45,901 nt of DNA from Candidatus Lloydbacteria bacterium RIFCSPLOWO2_01_FULL_50_20. Lineage in GTDB: Bacteria > Patescibacteriota > Minisyncoccia > Phycocordibacterales > UBA6899. How positions within the stretch are numbered: the stretch's first letter is position 1; every line of letters starts with the position of its first letter. The position numbers and the translations under genes were made by a program. A model generated the notes under the pieces. It saw nothing but the letters and a program-made list of their open reading frames with translations, made no database searches and was not told the origin of the DNA. Shown piece after piece: positions 36,190 to 44,715 of the stretch. The stretch is from NCBI GenBank assembly GCA_001821435.1, contig MHLP01000021.1, forward strand, positions 1 to 45,901, written 5' to 3'.

Positions 36190-37221
36190 CTAGAGAAGCT
36201 TCTCTCCCCATGTTTTGGGGATAGTGTCCGCCGTAAGGTCCATATCTTCGAGATACACGAACGGTTGATGTCCGATCTCTTTCGCCCACGCGATCATCCT
36301 CGGCAACCCCTCGCGGATTGATGTTTCCGGTTTGAATCCGATGAACTCGCGCGCTTTGGCGTGGTCAGAATAAGCATATTTAACCTCCTGCGGCCGTGCA
36401 TCAAGGTGCTTTGGTTGAAATTCTTTTGGTGCTTTCCCGCCAAAATAAACCTCCAGAAGCATTTCGGCAAGTTTTTTCAGCGTCACAACCTCTTCCCCGC
36501 CGATGTTGATCGCATGTCCCACACAGCGCTCTTCGACGGCCGCGCGCACCATCGGGGGAATGACATCGTCGATATAAGAGAATGCTCGCGTCTGTTCACC
36601 ATCGCCATAGATAAAGAAATTTTTTCCCGCCAAGAGCCGGTTGATGAAAATGCCGATCACGTTGCGATACGGGTCGGCGATATTCTGGCGCAGGCCAAAT
36701 ACATTGTGCGGGCGAATGATGACATAATCGAAGCCGAACACCTTCGAATTGATGCGCGTAATGGTTTCCATCGATGCTTTCGCAACGCCATAGGTATCTT
36801 CAGGAAGCGTGAGCATGTCCTCCGTGAACGGCACTTGCTGTGCGCCATACACGCTCATGGAACTGGTGAGTATCATCTTACGCATCCCGTGCTTGATCGC
36901 CGGAACCAAAAGATTCATATATGCTACAAGGTTCCGATCAACCGCGCTGAACGGCGTAAAGTGGCTACGTCCCTCTGTTGCATCTGCGGCAAGGTGAAAA
37001 ATTACTGTCGGTTTGATGCGCTCAATATACTGGGCGACTTTTGCGCGGTCGCGCAGATCAAGTTCCGTGAATTTTTCTTTATTTGTGACATTGCGTAAAT
37101 AACCACCAGAGAGGTCATCGATGCCGTAGACATCATACCCGAGTTTCTCAAGATGATTGACGAGATGACTTCCCATGAAGCCGGCCGATCCTGTCACCAA
37201 AATTCTGTCGCTTTTCCTCAT
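36190..37221 (-). CDS. NAD-dependent epimerase/dehydratase (extended SDR)
   Basis: ILVTGSAGFMGSHLVNHLEKLGYDVYGIDDLSGG...TSSMSVYG...IRPHNVFG. Confidence 0.92.
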   Translation of the reverse strand: MRKSDRILVTGSAGFMGSHLVNHLEKLGYDVYGIDDLSGGYLRNVTNKEKFTELDLRDRAKVAQYIERIKPTVIFHLAADATEGRSHFTPFSAVDRNLVAYMNLLVPAIKHGMRKMILTSSMSVYGAQQVPFTEDMLTLPEDTYGVAKASMETITRINSKVFGFDYVIIRPHNVFGLRQNIADPYRNVIGIFINRLLAGKNFFIYGDGEQTRAFSYIDDVIPPMVRAAVEERCVGHAINIGGEEVVTLKKLAEMLLEVYFGGKAPKEFQPKHLDARPQEVKYAYSDHAKAREFIGFKPETSIREGLPRMIAWAKEIGHQPFVYLEDMDLTADTIPKTWGEKLL

Positions 37222-37334
37222 AAAAAATTTGTGTCATGTATTCCTTTATGCTAACCCCAAACAAACAAAAAAGTCGCAAAACCCTGAATTGAAAGCACTA
37301 TAACAGACTGGGTCTTTTGTATCAATCGCCCGTT

Positions 37335-37421
37335 ATAGGCCATTGAAACTGTTACCATACTCCCCCGGATAGGCCATAGGTCGGTTACCATAGTCGCATA
37401 TGACCGTGAAGATGGTCATAT
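37335..37421. repeat. two composite direct repeats plus adjacent 8-bp inverted repeat
   Basis: ATAGGCCAT-N6/7-GTTACCATA at 37335-37359 and 37369-37392; ATATGACC/GGTCATAT at 37398-37421. Confidence 0.7.
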
Positions 37422-37519
37422 CGAGTGACGCCATGCGGGAACACTTGTACCGCTTCTCGGGAGGAGATGCACTCGATCATACCGGTGTTAGCGCTGGTGT
37501 GCGGCGCAGTTTTTGAGTG

Positions 37520-38470
37520 CTATGAGATCTTCTTGTAGAGATTGCTGTATCCGAAAACATCAATATAGAGTTTCGTTCTTTCGTAGATCTCGCTGATCTC
37601 ACTTTTTGAAAGCTCCTGCGCGGTTTTCAGGTTTGCCACGCTCGTCGGTATGCGCACTGTTCCCCACGGGTAAACTTCCTCAAGCTTCTCTTTGTTCCAG
37701 CTTGGATAGGCGTGTGCTTCACTTGGTCCGATTCCCATCTTGTGGAGTATTCCGCCAAGGACTTTCTTTGGATCCTGCACGATATCTTCGAAACGAACGA
37801 TAAAAAAATGTTTCGGATATTTTGCTTCGTGCAGTTTTGCAAAATACTGACACGTATTCCAGCCGAACATGTAGTTTGCGATGGAAAGAGGCACGGCGCG
37901 TTTCTTCGTGTCAGCATATGCGGAAAAGGGATTGCGAACGACATGAAGTACAAAACCTGCGCCCTTGTAGTCACTAACGATCTTTTCCCCGTCCACTCCA
38001 ATGATCGGGCTATACCCGACATATGCTTTTTCCTTGCCTGTTGTGCGATGATTTTTCCACGCGGAAAAAGTAGCGCGGAAAAATGCCTCCATGACGTTTG
38101 CGCGCGTGAGTGGTTTCCCCTTGAGGTAAGCAAGGAAGTCTTTCTTGCGGGCGCCGTCGGTGAGGTCCATTTTGGCGGTGCGAAACTTGCTTACGGAGGG
38201 AGTCTTGAGCCGCACCTTGCACTCCTCGTCGATGATCAGTTCGTACATTTCTTCGGGAGAAGCCGAGCTTGGGAATACTGGCCAGCGATATTTGAGCGGG
38301 TAGAGACTGGAGAGGTGGTCGACGACATATTTTGTTCCCGGTTGTGATTCGAACGGGTAGACGAACAATTCTGGGTGTCCGTCGAGGAGTCGGTGGGTAG
38401 TGTTCCCGCCGTTTTCATACATGGCGGAGAGCATAATAAATTTGAAGAAAGCGGGTTTTGATTTTAGCAT
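37520..38470 (-). CDS. sulfotransferase family protein
   Basis: 5'-PSB-like region LSAMYENGGNTTHRLLDGHPELF and 3'-PB-like VLHVVRNPFSAYADTKKR. Confidence 0.7.
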   Translation of the reverse strand: MLKSKPAFFKFIMLSAMYENGGNTTHRLLDGHPELFVYPFESQPGTKYVVDHLSSLYPLKYRWPVFPSSASPEEMYELIIDEECKVRLKTPSVSKFRTAKMDLTDGARKKDFLAYLKGKPLTRANVMEAFFRATFSAWKNHRTTGKEKAYVGYSPIIGVDGEKIVSDYKGAGFVLHVVRNPFSAYADTKKRAVPLSIANYMFGWNTCQYFAKLHEAKYPKHFFIVRFEDIVQDPKKVLGGILHKMGIGPSEAHAYPSWNKEKLEEVYPWGTVRIPTSVANLKTAQELSKSEISEIYERTKLYIDVFGYSNLYKKIS

Positions 38471-38504
38471 TTTGCTGTTATTTAAAAATTATATGGTAAA
38501 CATT

Positions 38505-39674
38505 CTACACTTGATAAGAAAAAAATGCACCCTGTTCCTTTTCTGTGGTTTCTTTTACCGTTTTGTAAAGAAAACCCTCCGTGACAGCTTGCGCGATATG
38601 CTCAATGGCGAAGATCTGATTTCCATGCGGGAACTCTATTGTGCCGATGGAGGACATATTTTTCAGATCAATTGCGTGGATTCCTGATCGCGCCTTTTTA
38701 TGATCGACACCAGGAGCATACTGCCGGAAACGCGGCAATATCCGCGAAGTGCCGACAAAAAGTATGTCATCAATTATGCAGAGCCCCCTGGTCCAGCCGG
38801 GAAGAGTTGCAACGGGGTGAAATTTTCCTTCTTGTATATAGCCCACTTCCCCATAACCGCTGTTGTCCACAAAAAGTCTTTTTTTATAATACCGGAGCGA
38901 GTGCGGCCTCGTCAGTCCGTGGGCAATCGGGGTTCGTGTCTTGCCTGAAAAGATCACCCCCTCGCCATCAACGGGATATGTCGCATCCCGGGGCTTTGTG
39001 CTCCGAATATGTGCCCCGGAGGCGGAAAAATAAGAATCGCTTAATGATTTCCCTGCGGCGATCGAATTGAGTTGAATATAATTTGCCCGCGTATCTGGTT
39101 TCCCACCCTTCGCTTCAGTAGATTTCGGCCACCAGACAAGCTTATCGGAAGTGCCAGAATTCATGTCCACTTCAACAACACCGTTCATTCCCACCGCATT
39201 TGCATAGAGCTTCCCGGCGATGAGGGCAAGGTCATGGAAATAATACATCCCGCCATAGTATTTTGCCCGCGCGGGCATAAGTATATTCCGCCCATCAACA
39301 ACACCGCGTTCATCCGTACGTTCGACATGCTCCTTCTGGGGCTTGAACTCAACAATTTGATTTGGGTTTCGCGTTGAGGCGACGTAGACACTGTGCGTTT
39401 TGTGGTCGACGGCAATTCCTGACGGATGAGGAATATGAAAAAAAGTTTGTTCGAGTTTATTCTTTGGAACAGAGAGTGTGATAAGTAAGTTTTCATACTC
39501 TCGACTCACCAAAAGAGTGACCCTCAACTTCTTGAGGACTGCAACGAACGAATTGCTCGCGTTGTACGCAAGTGATTCTTCGGTAATTCCCGCCTTGGCA
39601 AATGGTGCGCCAAAGATCTCGTGTGGACGGCGGAGGATTTTTTCCTGTTTCTTCCAAGATTTTTGTTTGTCCAT
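38505..39674 (-). CDS. DUF4915/TIGR03032-like beta-propeller protein
   Basis: IPHPSGIAVDHKTHSVYVASTRNPNQIVEF...LHSLRYYKKRLFVDNSGYGEVGYI...LPGWTRGLCIIDDILFVGTSR. Confidence 0.65.
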   Translation of the reverse strand: MDKQKSWKKQEKILRRPHEIFGAPFAKAGITEESLAYNASNSFVAVLKKLRVTLLVSREYENLLITLSVPKNKLEQTFFHIPHPSGIAVDHKTHSVYVASTRNPNQIVEFKPQKEHVERTDERGVVDGRNILMPARAKYYGGMYYFHDLALIAGKLYANAVGMNGVVEVDMNSGTSDKLVWWPKSTEAKGGKPDTRANYIQLNSIAAGKSLSDSYFSASGAHIRSTKPRDATYPVDGEGVIFSGKTRTPIAHGLTRPHSLRYYKKRLFVDNSGYGEVGYIQEGKFHPVATLPGWTRGLCIIDDILFVGTSRILPRFRQYAPGVDHKKARSGIHAIDLKNMSSIGTIEFPHGNQIFAIEHIAQAVTEGFLYKTVKETTEKEQGAFFSYQV

Positions 39675-39686
39675 GACGGGGATGTG

Positions 39687-40421
39687 TTATGCTCGATCCT
39701 CCATTTTTATTTTCAATAACCCGTAGAACATCATTACGGCCGATTTAAAGTTGGTTGTACTTTTTCCACTCTTGCGCCCAGTTTGGCGGGTGGGAATTTC
39801 GATGATCGGGACATTTCTTTTAAATGCTTTGAACATCAACTCTGCATCAATGCTGTCTCCCAGTGAATGAAGCGGGATCGTCCTCAGAATATTCCTTGGG
39901 ATGATCTTCGGAGTTGCATTGACATCCCAAATGGGGGTCTTGAGAACAATGCGATTGACTATGTTGTAAAAAATAGACGTCCATTTTCGGACCCAATCAC
40001 CACGTTCGATTCGCGTTGCTTTGACGATTGCATCGTGAGAAACTTTGGCATACCGGAGAAGACGAACCAATTCTGCCCCGTTGGTGCGCGCTGAGTTTGT
40101 ATAACAGATGTAGTCGCCGTTTGCGTGAGCGATCCCCCAGTTGACTGCTCGCCCCCAGCCCGCTTTCTTGATACTGTGTTCAACAATACGAGGAGATTGG
40201 TTAAGTACTTTTTCATCGAATTCGCCAGAAAGTGAACCTACGCCGTTCACCACCACAATGAGCTCGTACGGGTCGCCAAGGAGGTCGAGTTTTCCTCTGA
40301 AATCGTCGATAACCTCACTTACGTGGTCCCCCTGAGCATAAAAGGGAAGAATAACGGAAAACAAGGGCTGTGCGACCTTTTGAAGCATAAGATATTTGCC
40401 ATAGTACCTGAAATGCTCCAA
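39687..40421 (-). CDS. glycosyltransferase family 2
   Basis: FSVILPFYAQGDHVSEVIDDFRG...ELIVVVNG...VNWGIAHANGDYICYTN. Confidence 0.9.
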   Translation of the reverse strand: MEHFRYYGKYLMLQKVAQPLFSVILPFYAQGDHVSEVIDDFRGKLDLLGDPYELIVVVNGVGSLSGEFDEKVLNQSPRIVEHSIKKAGWGRAVNWGIAHANGDYICYTNSARTNGAELVRLLRYAKVSHDAIVKATRIERGDWVRKWTSIFYNIVNRIVLKTPIWDVNATPKIIPRNILRTIPLHSLGDSIDAELMFKAFKRNVPIIEIPTRQTGRKSGKSTTNFKSAVMMFYGLLKIKMEDRA

Positions 40422-40546
40422 ATTCCCTAGTGTTGGCGTGCCACCTCTCTCGATTTATAAAATTATGGCAATCGGGAACTAAGTCCTCCCGTTCAAAGGG
40501 AGCTGTACTCATCTCGCCCTTCTGTCTAGGCGGGATGAACAAGCCC

Positions 40547-41077
40547 TTAACCTCCTGGATATAAGCGTAAGAAGTACTTAAAAAACCGAAAAACGACCGC
40601 ATTGAAACGTCCTTTCGACGTCATCCGCCATCGACCGTTCTCTTCAATGAGATATCCGCCGTAGCGCATATCTTCAAGGCGCCGCGTGAGCAATTGATTT
40701 GGGACGTATCGTGACGTGAGTTCCGCGAAAGAAAGCTCTTTGGCTGGCGTTTCTTCGATTTCGGTCAAAATACGCGCCGAAATCCCGCGGTCAATGAGGA
40801 AGTAAAATTGGGCGTAACTAAAAAAGAGAAAAATATAGATCGCGAGGCCGTTTACGTACGTGAGAAGCCGACCGACATCGGTTTCTGTAACGACACCCCC
40901 ATACCACGAGCCGTCGGGAATAAGGAGAGCCGCCGCCATGTAGCCGAAAAGAAAGACCAGAAAGATCCGGTTGACGACGCGAAAACGATTAGTGATCCGC
41001 CAAAAATGAAAAACAACCCAGTGGACGACAAGGAAGAGGGCGAACGCGATGAAACTAAGGACGATTTTTTCAAGCAT
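40547..41077 (-). CDS. membrane protein with C-terminal winged-helix-like region, function unknown
   Basis: N-terminal TM segments; LTSRYVPNQLLTRRLEDMRYGGYLIEENGRWRMTSKGRF. Confidence 0.6.
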   Translation of the reverse strand: MLEKIVLSFIAFALFLVVHWVVFHFWRITNRFRVVNRIFLVFLFGYMAAALLIPDGSWYGGVVTETDVGRLLTYVNGLAIYIFLFFSYAQFYFLIDRGISARILTEIEETPAKELSFAELTSRYVPNQLLTRRLEDMRYGGYLIEENGRWRMTSKGRFNAVVFRFFKYFLRLYPGG

Positions 41078-41111
41078 GGGTCTCTACTATGAATATAATT
41101 TGTCATTGGTA

Positions 41112-41201
41112 TTAAATAGCGACAAATACAAACACATCGGGATTGGTCATTTTATAGATTACCCGAAGATCACCAATGACGTTGATACTCCGGTATCCCT
41201 T
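41112..41201 (-). pseudogene. C-terminal relic of a RelE/ParE/YafQ-type toxin
   Basis: minus strand KGYRSINVIGDLRVIYKMTNPDVFVFVAI* preceded by a stop; typical C-terminal toxin pattern. Confidence 0.5.
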
Positions 41202-41276
41202 TTATGCGTTCCTCGGGGCGGATGATTTATCCACGAGTATATACGATAGGTCACTGACGTCAAACGTTGCGGGAAC

Positions 41277-41305
41277 TTGACATTATAGTAACAATATAAT
41301 ACAAT
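41277..41305 (+). promoter_or_regulatory. sigma70-like promoter of the SDR gene
   Basis: TTGACA (41277-41282)-N17-TACAAT (41300-41305), ribosome-binding site ggagg before ATG 41350. Confidence 0.7.
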
Positions 41306-41349
41306 AAAGTCTAGGTAGCCCATTATCATTATCAGATTACGGAGGATAC

Positions 41350-42102
41350 ATGAAAGGATTAAACGGCAAGCGAGTTATCGTTACCGGCGGCGCAAACGGA
41401 ATCGGCAAAGCAATCGTCGAACGATTTCTGGCCGAGGGGGCGATCGTTTTCGCAATCGACAAAGATGCCACGGGGCTGAAAAAATTGTCGCACGGAAACC
41501 ATGCCGATCGTTTCAGCATGATGCGCGTCAATATTGCCGCACCGGATGTGTCTGCGCAACTGAAGAGAGCGAAATTCTTGAGCAATGTCGACATACTCGT
41601 CAACAACGCGGGGGTTGATCTTCCTTATGATCACCTGACGAATCGCGGCAACTGGGAAAAGATATTTGCTGTGAACATTGCCGGGACAAGGACAGTGACC
41701 GAAGCGGTTCTCGACAGTATGCAGAGCCGAGGACGGGGCGGTTCGATCATCTTCATTACGTCGGTGCATACGGCATTCGCCTTTAACGGTGGAGGAGCGT
41801 ATGACGCTTCAAAACATGCCCTGGTCGGCTATATGCGCTCGCTTGCACTTGCATTTGGTCCCGCTGGGATCCGCTCAAACGCAATCGCACCAGGGGCAAT
41901 CTACCCAACGAACATCACCAGGGGGATTCCCATGAAGGAAGTGGTCAGAATCGGGAAAACGATCCCCACGCCCCGTTTCGGCACGCCGCATGAGATTGCC
42001 GGGCCGGTCGCATGGCTTGCCTCGGATGATGCCGCCTACGTCAACGGAGCTGAGATCCGTGTCGACGGAGGATTGGCGATCAAAGCACCTTTCGAAGAAT
42101 AA
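41350..42102 (+). CDS. SDR family NAD(P)-dependent oxidoreductase
   Basis: RVIVTGGANGIGKAIVERF, VNNAGVDLPYD, GGAYDASKHALVGYMRSLA, YVNGAEIRVDGG. Confidence 0.95.
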   Translation: MKGLNGKRVIVTGGANGIGKAIVERFLAEGAIVFAIDKDATGLKKLSHGNHADRFSMMRVNIAAPDVSAQLKRAKFLSNVDILVNNAGVDLPYDHLTNRGNWEKIFAVNIAGTRTVTEAVLDSMQSRGRGGSIIFITSVHTAFAFNGGGAYDASKHALVGYMRSLALAFGPAGIRSNAIAPGAIYPTNITRGIPMKEVVRIGKTIPTPRFGTPHEIAGPVAWLASDDAAYVNGAEIRVDGGLAIKAPFEE

Positions 42103-42134
42103 GTTCAAGTAACGCTACGCTCTCCTTCCTCCAC

Positions 42135-42201
42135 GGGGAAAACTACAGTTTTCCCCGACCCCCTTTCGTTGCGCATTCATCCCCGTAGCAGAGCTACGGG
42201 G
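42135..42201 (+). terminator. two successive strong hairpins between convergent genes
   Basis: GGGGAAAACTacAGTTTTCCCC and CCCCGTAGCagaGCTACGGGG (42181-42201); no long T-tract. Confidence 0.5.
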
Positions 42202-42227
42202 AATTTTGTGCTTGTATTAAAAGCTCA

Positions 42228-43112
42228 TTACGGCTGTCCAATGCGATATTTTTTCAGTCCTTCACGAAACGAACGTGGTGAAAAATTGAGATCGTGAATT
42301 GTCAGGTCAATATTGTAGTCCTTTTCACAAATGAGTCTCTCGACTTGATCGGGTACTAAAAAGAATGGGGGAGCTCGCTTGGCAATCCGCAAGAGCACCT
42401 GAGGCACCGGAATAGGCACGATTTTTTTTTCCATTGCAGACGCTATGTCGCGGACGACATCAGCAAAGGAGAGCTTTTCCGGTCCGGCAATAATATATGT
42501 TTTATTTTCCGGACTGCGGCACATCGCGGTACGCAGTGCCGCTATCGCATCATCAATATAGACCGGCGCAAGAAAAGTGCTTGTCACATAAGGTATGACC
42601 GGAAAGCGCTTTACGAGATTGATCAGCCGCTCAATGCCCTCATTGCCTAGAGCGCCATAGACTTCGGCAAATCGCACAATCGTGTATGGCACCCCACCTT
42701 GCTCTACCACTTTTTCGGCCTCAAGCTTTGATGTGCCGTACGGACCGCATGAGTCTCCGAGCGCTGTAGTGCTGACGTAAACAAAATGTTTGACCCCGGC
42801 ATCCTTTGCCAGCCCGAGTAACTGCTCCGTCCACTCCTTATTTACGACATGGTACAAATCTTTGTTCTTCGTGTGCGTTATCGCCGCCAAATGGACCACC
42901 GTGTCGACATTGTGGAGCATGCGCAAGTCTTCGAGTGAACCAGTCACGGTCACTACACGATCGCGATATTTTTCTTCAACAACGATCTTTGTATGATGCT
43001 CGAGCAAAGTGAGGCGCAAGAGCGGGTCACCCGTAAGCAGTTTCTCAAGCAGCATTTTCCCCAAAAAACCCGAGGAACCCGTAATGAAAAAATGTTCATT
43101 GCTTGAACTCAT
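42228..43112 (-). CDS. NAD-dependent epimerase/dehydratase
   Basis: FFITGSSGFLGKMLLEKLL...VDTVVHLAAITHTK...YVSTTALGDSCGPYGTSKLEAEKVV. Confidence 0.9.
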   Translation of the reverse strand: MSSSNEHFFITGSSGFLGKMLLEKLLTGDPLLRLTLLEHHTKIVVEEKYRDRVVTVTGSLEDLRMLHNVDTVVHLAAITHTKNKDLYHVVNKEWTEQLLGLAKDAGVKHFVYVSTTALGDSCGPYGTSKLEAEKVVEQGGVPYTIVRFAEVYGALGNEGIERLINLVKRFPVIPYVTSTFLAPVYIDDAIAALRTAMCRSPENKTYIIAGPEKLSFADVVRDIASAMEKKIVPIPVPQVLLRIAKRAPPFFLVPDQVERLICEKDYNIDLTIHDLNFSPRSFREGLKKYRIGQP

Positions 43113-43836
43113 GCATACGTGTTAACCGGAAAAGGATGAGGTTCCACAGAAATTCAAAAATAGCACTCGGGCGGACAAAAGACTTACGATACTTATTTTC
43201 CCGGAAAACTGTCGGGATCTCAACGAATTGAAAACCGAGATATGAACCCTGAATGATGATCTCGGCATCGATGAACCAACCTGGAGAGGTGAGGCGCAAC
43301 TTCTGAAAGGCTTTTCTGGTAAAAATCTTTGGTTTTGCATTCGCGTCCCCTACGCTCACTTTCGGGAACAACACCATGAGCAGGGTGTTGTAGATAAACG
43401 AAATGAATCCCCTCTTTCGACCGTCACCGCGTTTTGTGCGATATGTTTTCGCGCAATCATATGGCCCGCTTATCAAACTGTCATAGACACGCACGATGTC
43501 ATCCGCCGGCATTTGCCCATCTCCGTCAATGTAGGCGATTGTTTTTCCGGACGCAACCAGAAGCCCAGAGCGCAGATCCCAACCCATCCCACCCTCTTTC
43601 ACTTTTGAGACAACGGTGATATTGAGATCGCGTTCAGCTATTCTTTTTACTATCGCGGGAGTTTTGTCGGTATCCTTTTCGTTTGCATTGTAATTCGCGA
43701 CAAGCACAAGCTCATACGAAAGTTCGCGATGAGTAAGCGATTGTCTGACCTCATCGACAAAAGCACCGACTTCTTCACCAGCTTTGTAGCACAAGATCAC
43801 GACGGAGATATCTTTTGCCTTGTTATCTGTTTGCAT
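43096..43836 (-). CDS. glycosyltransferase family 2 (polyprenyl-phosphate type)
   Basis: DISVVILCYKAGEEVGAFVDEV...KTIAYIDGDGQMPADDI; start at MQTDNK. Confidence 0.9.
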   Translation of the reverse strand: MQTDNKAKDISVVILCYKAGEEVGAFVDEVRQSLTHRELSYELVLVANYNANEKDTDKTPAIVKRIAERDLNITVVSKVKEGGMGWDLRSGLLVASGKTIAYIDGDGQMPADDIVRVYDSLISGPYDCAKTYRTKRGDGRKRGFISFIYNTLLMVLFPKVSVGDANAKPKIFTRKAFQKLRLTSPGWFIDAEIIIQGSYLGFQFVEIPTVFRENKYRKSFVRPSAIFEFLWNLILFRLTRMHEFKQ

Positions 43837-43914
43837 ATCTACAGTTCCAGACTCTATACAAAAGCTTGTATCGTGAGTACCATTCGATAATAACAATAGT
43901 CGCCGAATAAAACA

Positions 43915-44703
43915 ATGAGAACGACTGACCAGAGATTTCAGGCCATCTTGACGAGAAACCAAACTCCCACGCATCAAACAATCGAAAACGATGGGGTCTC
44001 AAATTCCATAAAAACTTTTGTAAAACGGTGGCCTTGGTTTTACAACTTTCTGAAACATGCGTTCGGGCCGAGCCACTCGCCAGGGAGCCCCTATCACCCG
44101 AAGCGGCGTATACATGACCTACTTGGAAATAACCCGGGGAACAAGATCATCCTCAATCTTGGTTCGGGTACATACCGCATTCACCCGGAGATCATTAACG
44201 TCGATCTCTTTCCCTTTAAGGAAGTTGATCTCGTAGCAGATATTTGCGCTCTGCCCATCAAAGATGCCTCTGTTGACGGCATCGTATGCGAAGATGTGCT
44301 GGAACATATTGCAGGGGCACCTCGCCTGCTCAAGGAAATATCTCGGGTCTTAAAACCAGGTGGCACACTAATACTCAAAGTACCATTCCTCTACCCCTAC
44401 CACTCTTCGCCGGATGATTTCTTCAGGTGGACGGCAAACGGCATAATGTTTGCTTTAGAGGAGAGTAGCTTTCGCGTCAAAGAGTCCGGACCCCATGGCG
44501 GACCAATGGGTGCGCTACAAGGTGTGTTGATGCATATTTTTGCGATCATGTTTTCTTTCGGTTCAAACACTGCATACTTCTTCCTTGTGCAGTTTTTTAT
44601 GGTTGTGTTTTCTCCACTGAAATTATTGGACCCGCTATTTTTGCTATCCCCCTTCTCCGTAGAAGTGGCCTCCCAGCTCTTCGTCGTTGCTGAAAAAAAA
44701 TAG
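43915..44703 (+). CDS. class I SAM-dependent methyltransferase
   Basis: KIILNLGSGTYRIHPEIINVDLFPFKEVDLVADICALPIKDASVDGIVCEDVLEHI...PGGTLILKVPF. Confidence 0.88.
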   Translation: MRTTDQRFQAILTRNQTPTHQTIENDGVSNSIKTFVKRWPWFYNFLKHAFGPSHSPGSPYHPKRRIHDLLGNNPGNKIILNLGSGTYRIHPEIINVDLFPFKEVDLVADICALPIKDASVDGIVCEDVLEHIAGAPRLLKEISRVLKPGGTLILKVPFLYPYHSSPDDFFRWTANGIMFALEESSFRVKESGPHGGPMGALQGVLMHIFAIMFSFGSNTAYFFLVQFFMVVFSPLKLLDPLFLLSPFSVEVASQLFVVAEKK

Positions 44704-44715
44704 TTTCTCTGTTTG

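Noticed and set aside
36361-37098. 245-aa plus-strand ORF
   Set aside because: Antisense to the clear NAD-dependent epimerase.
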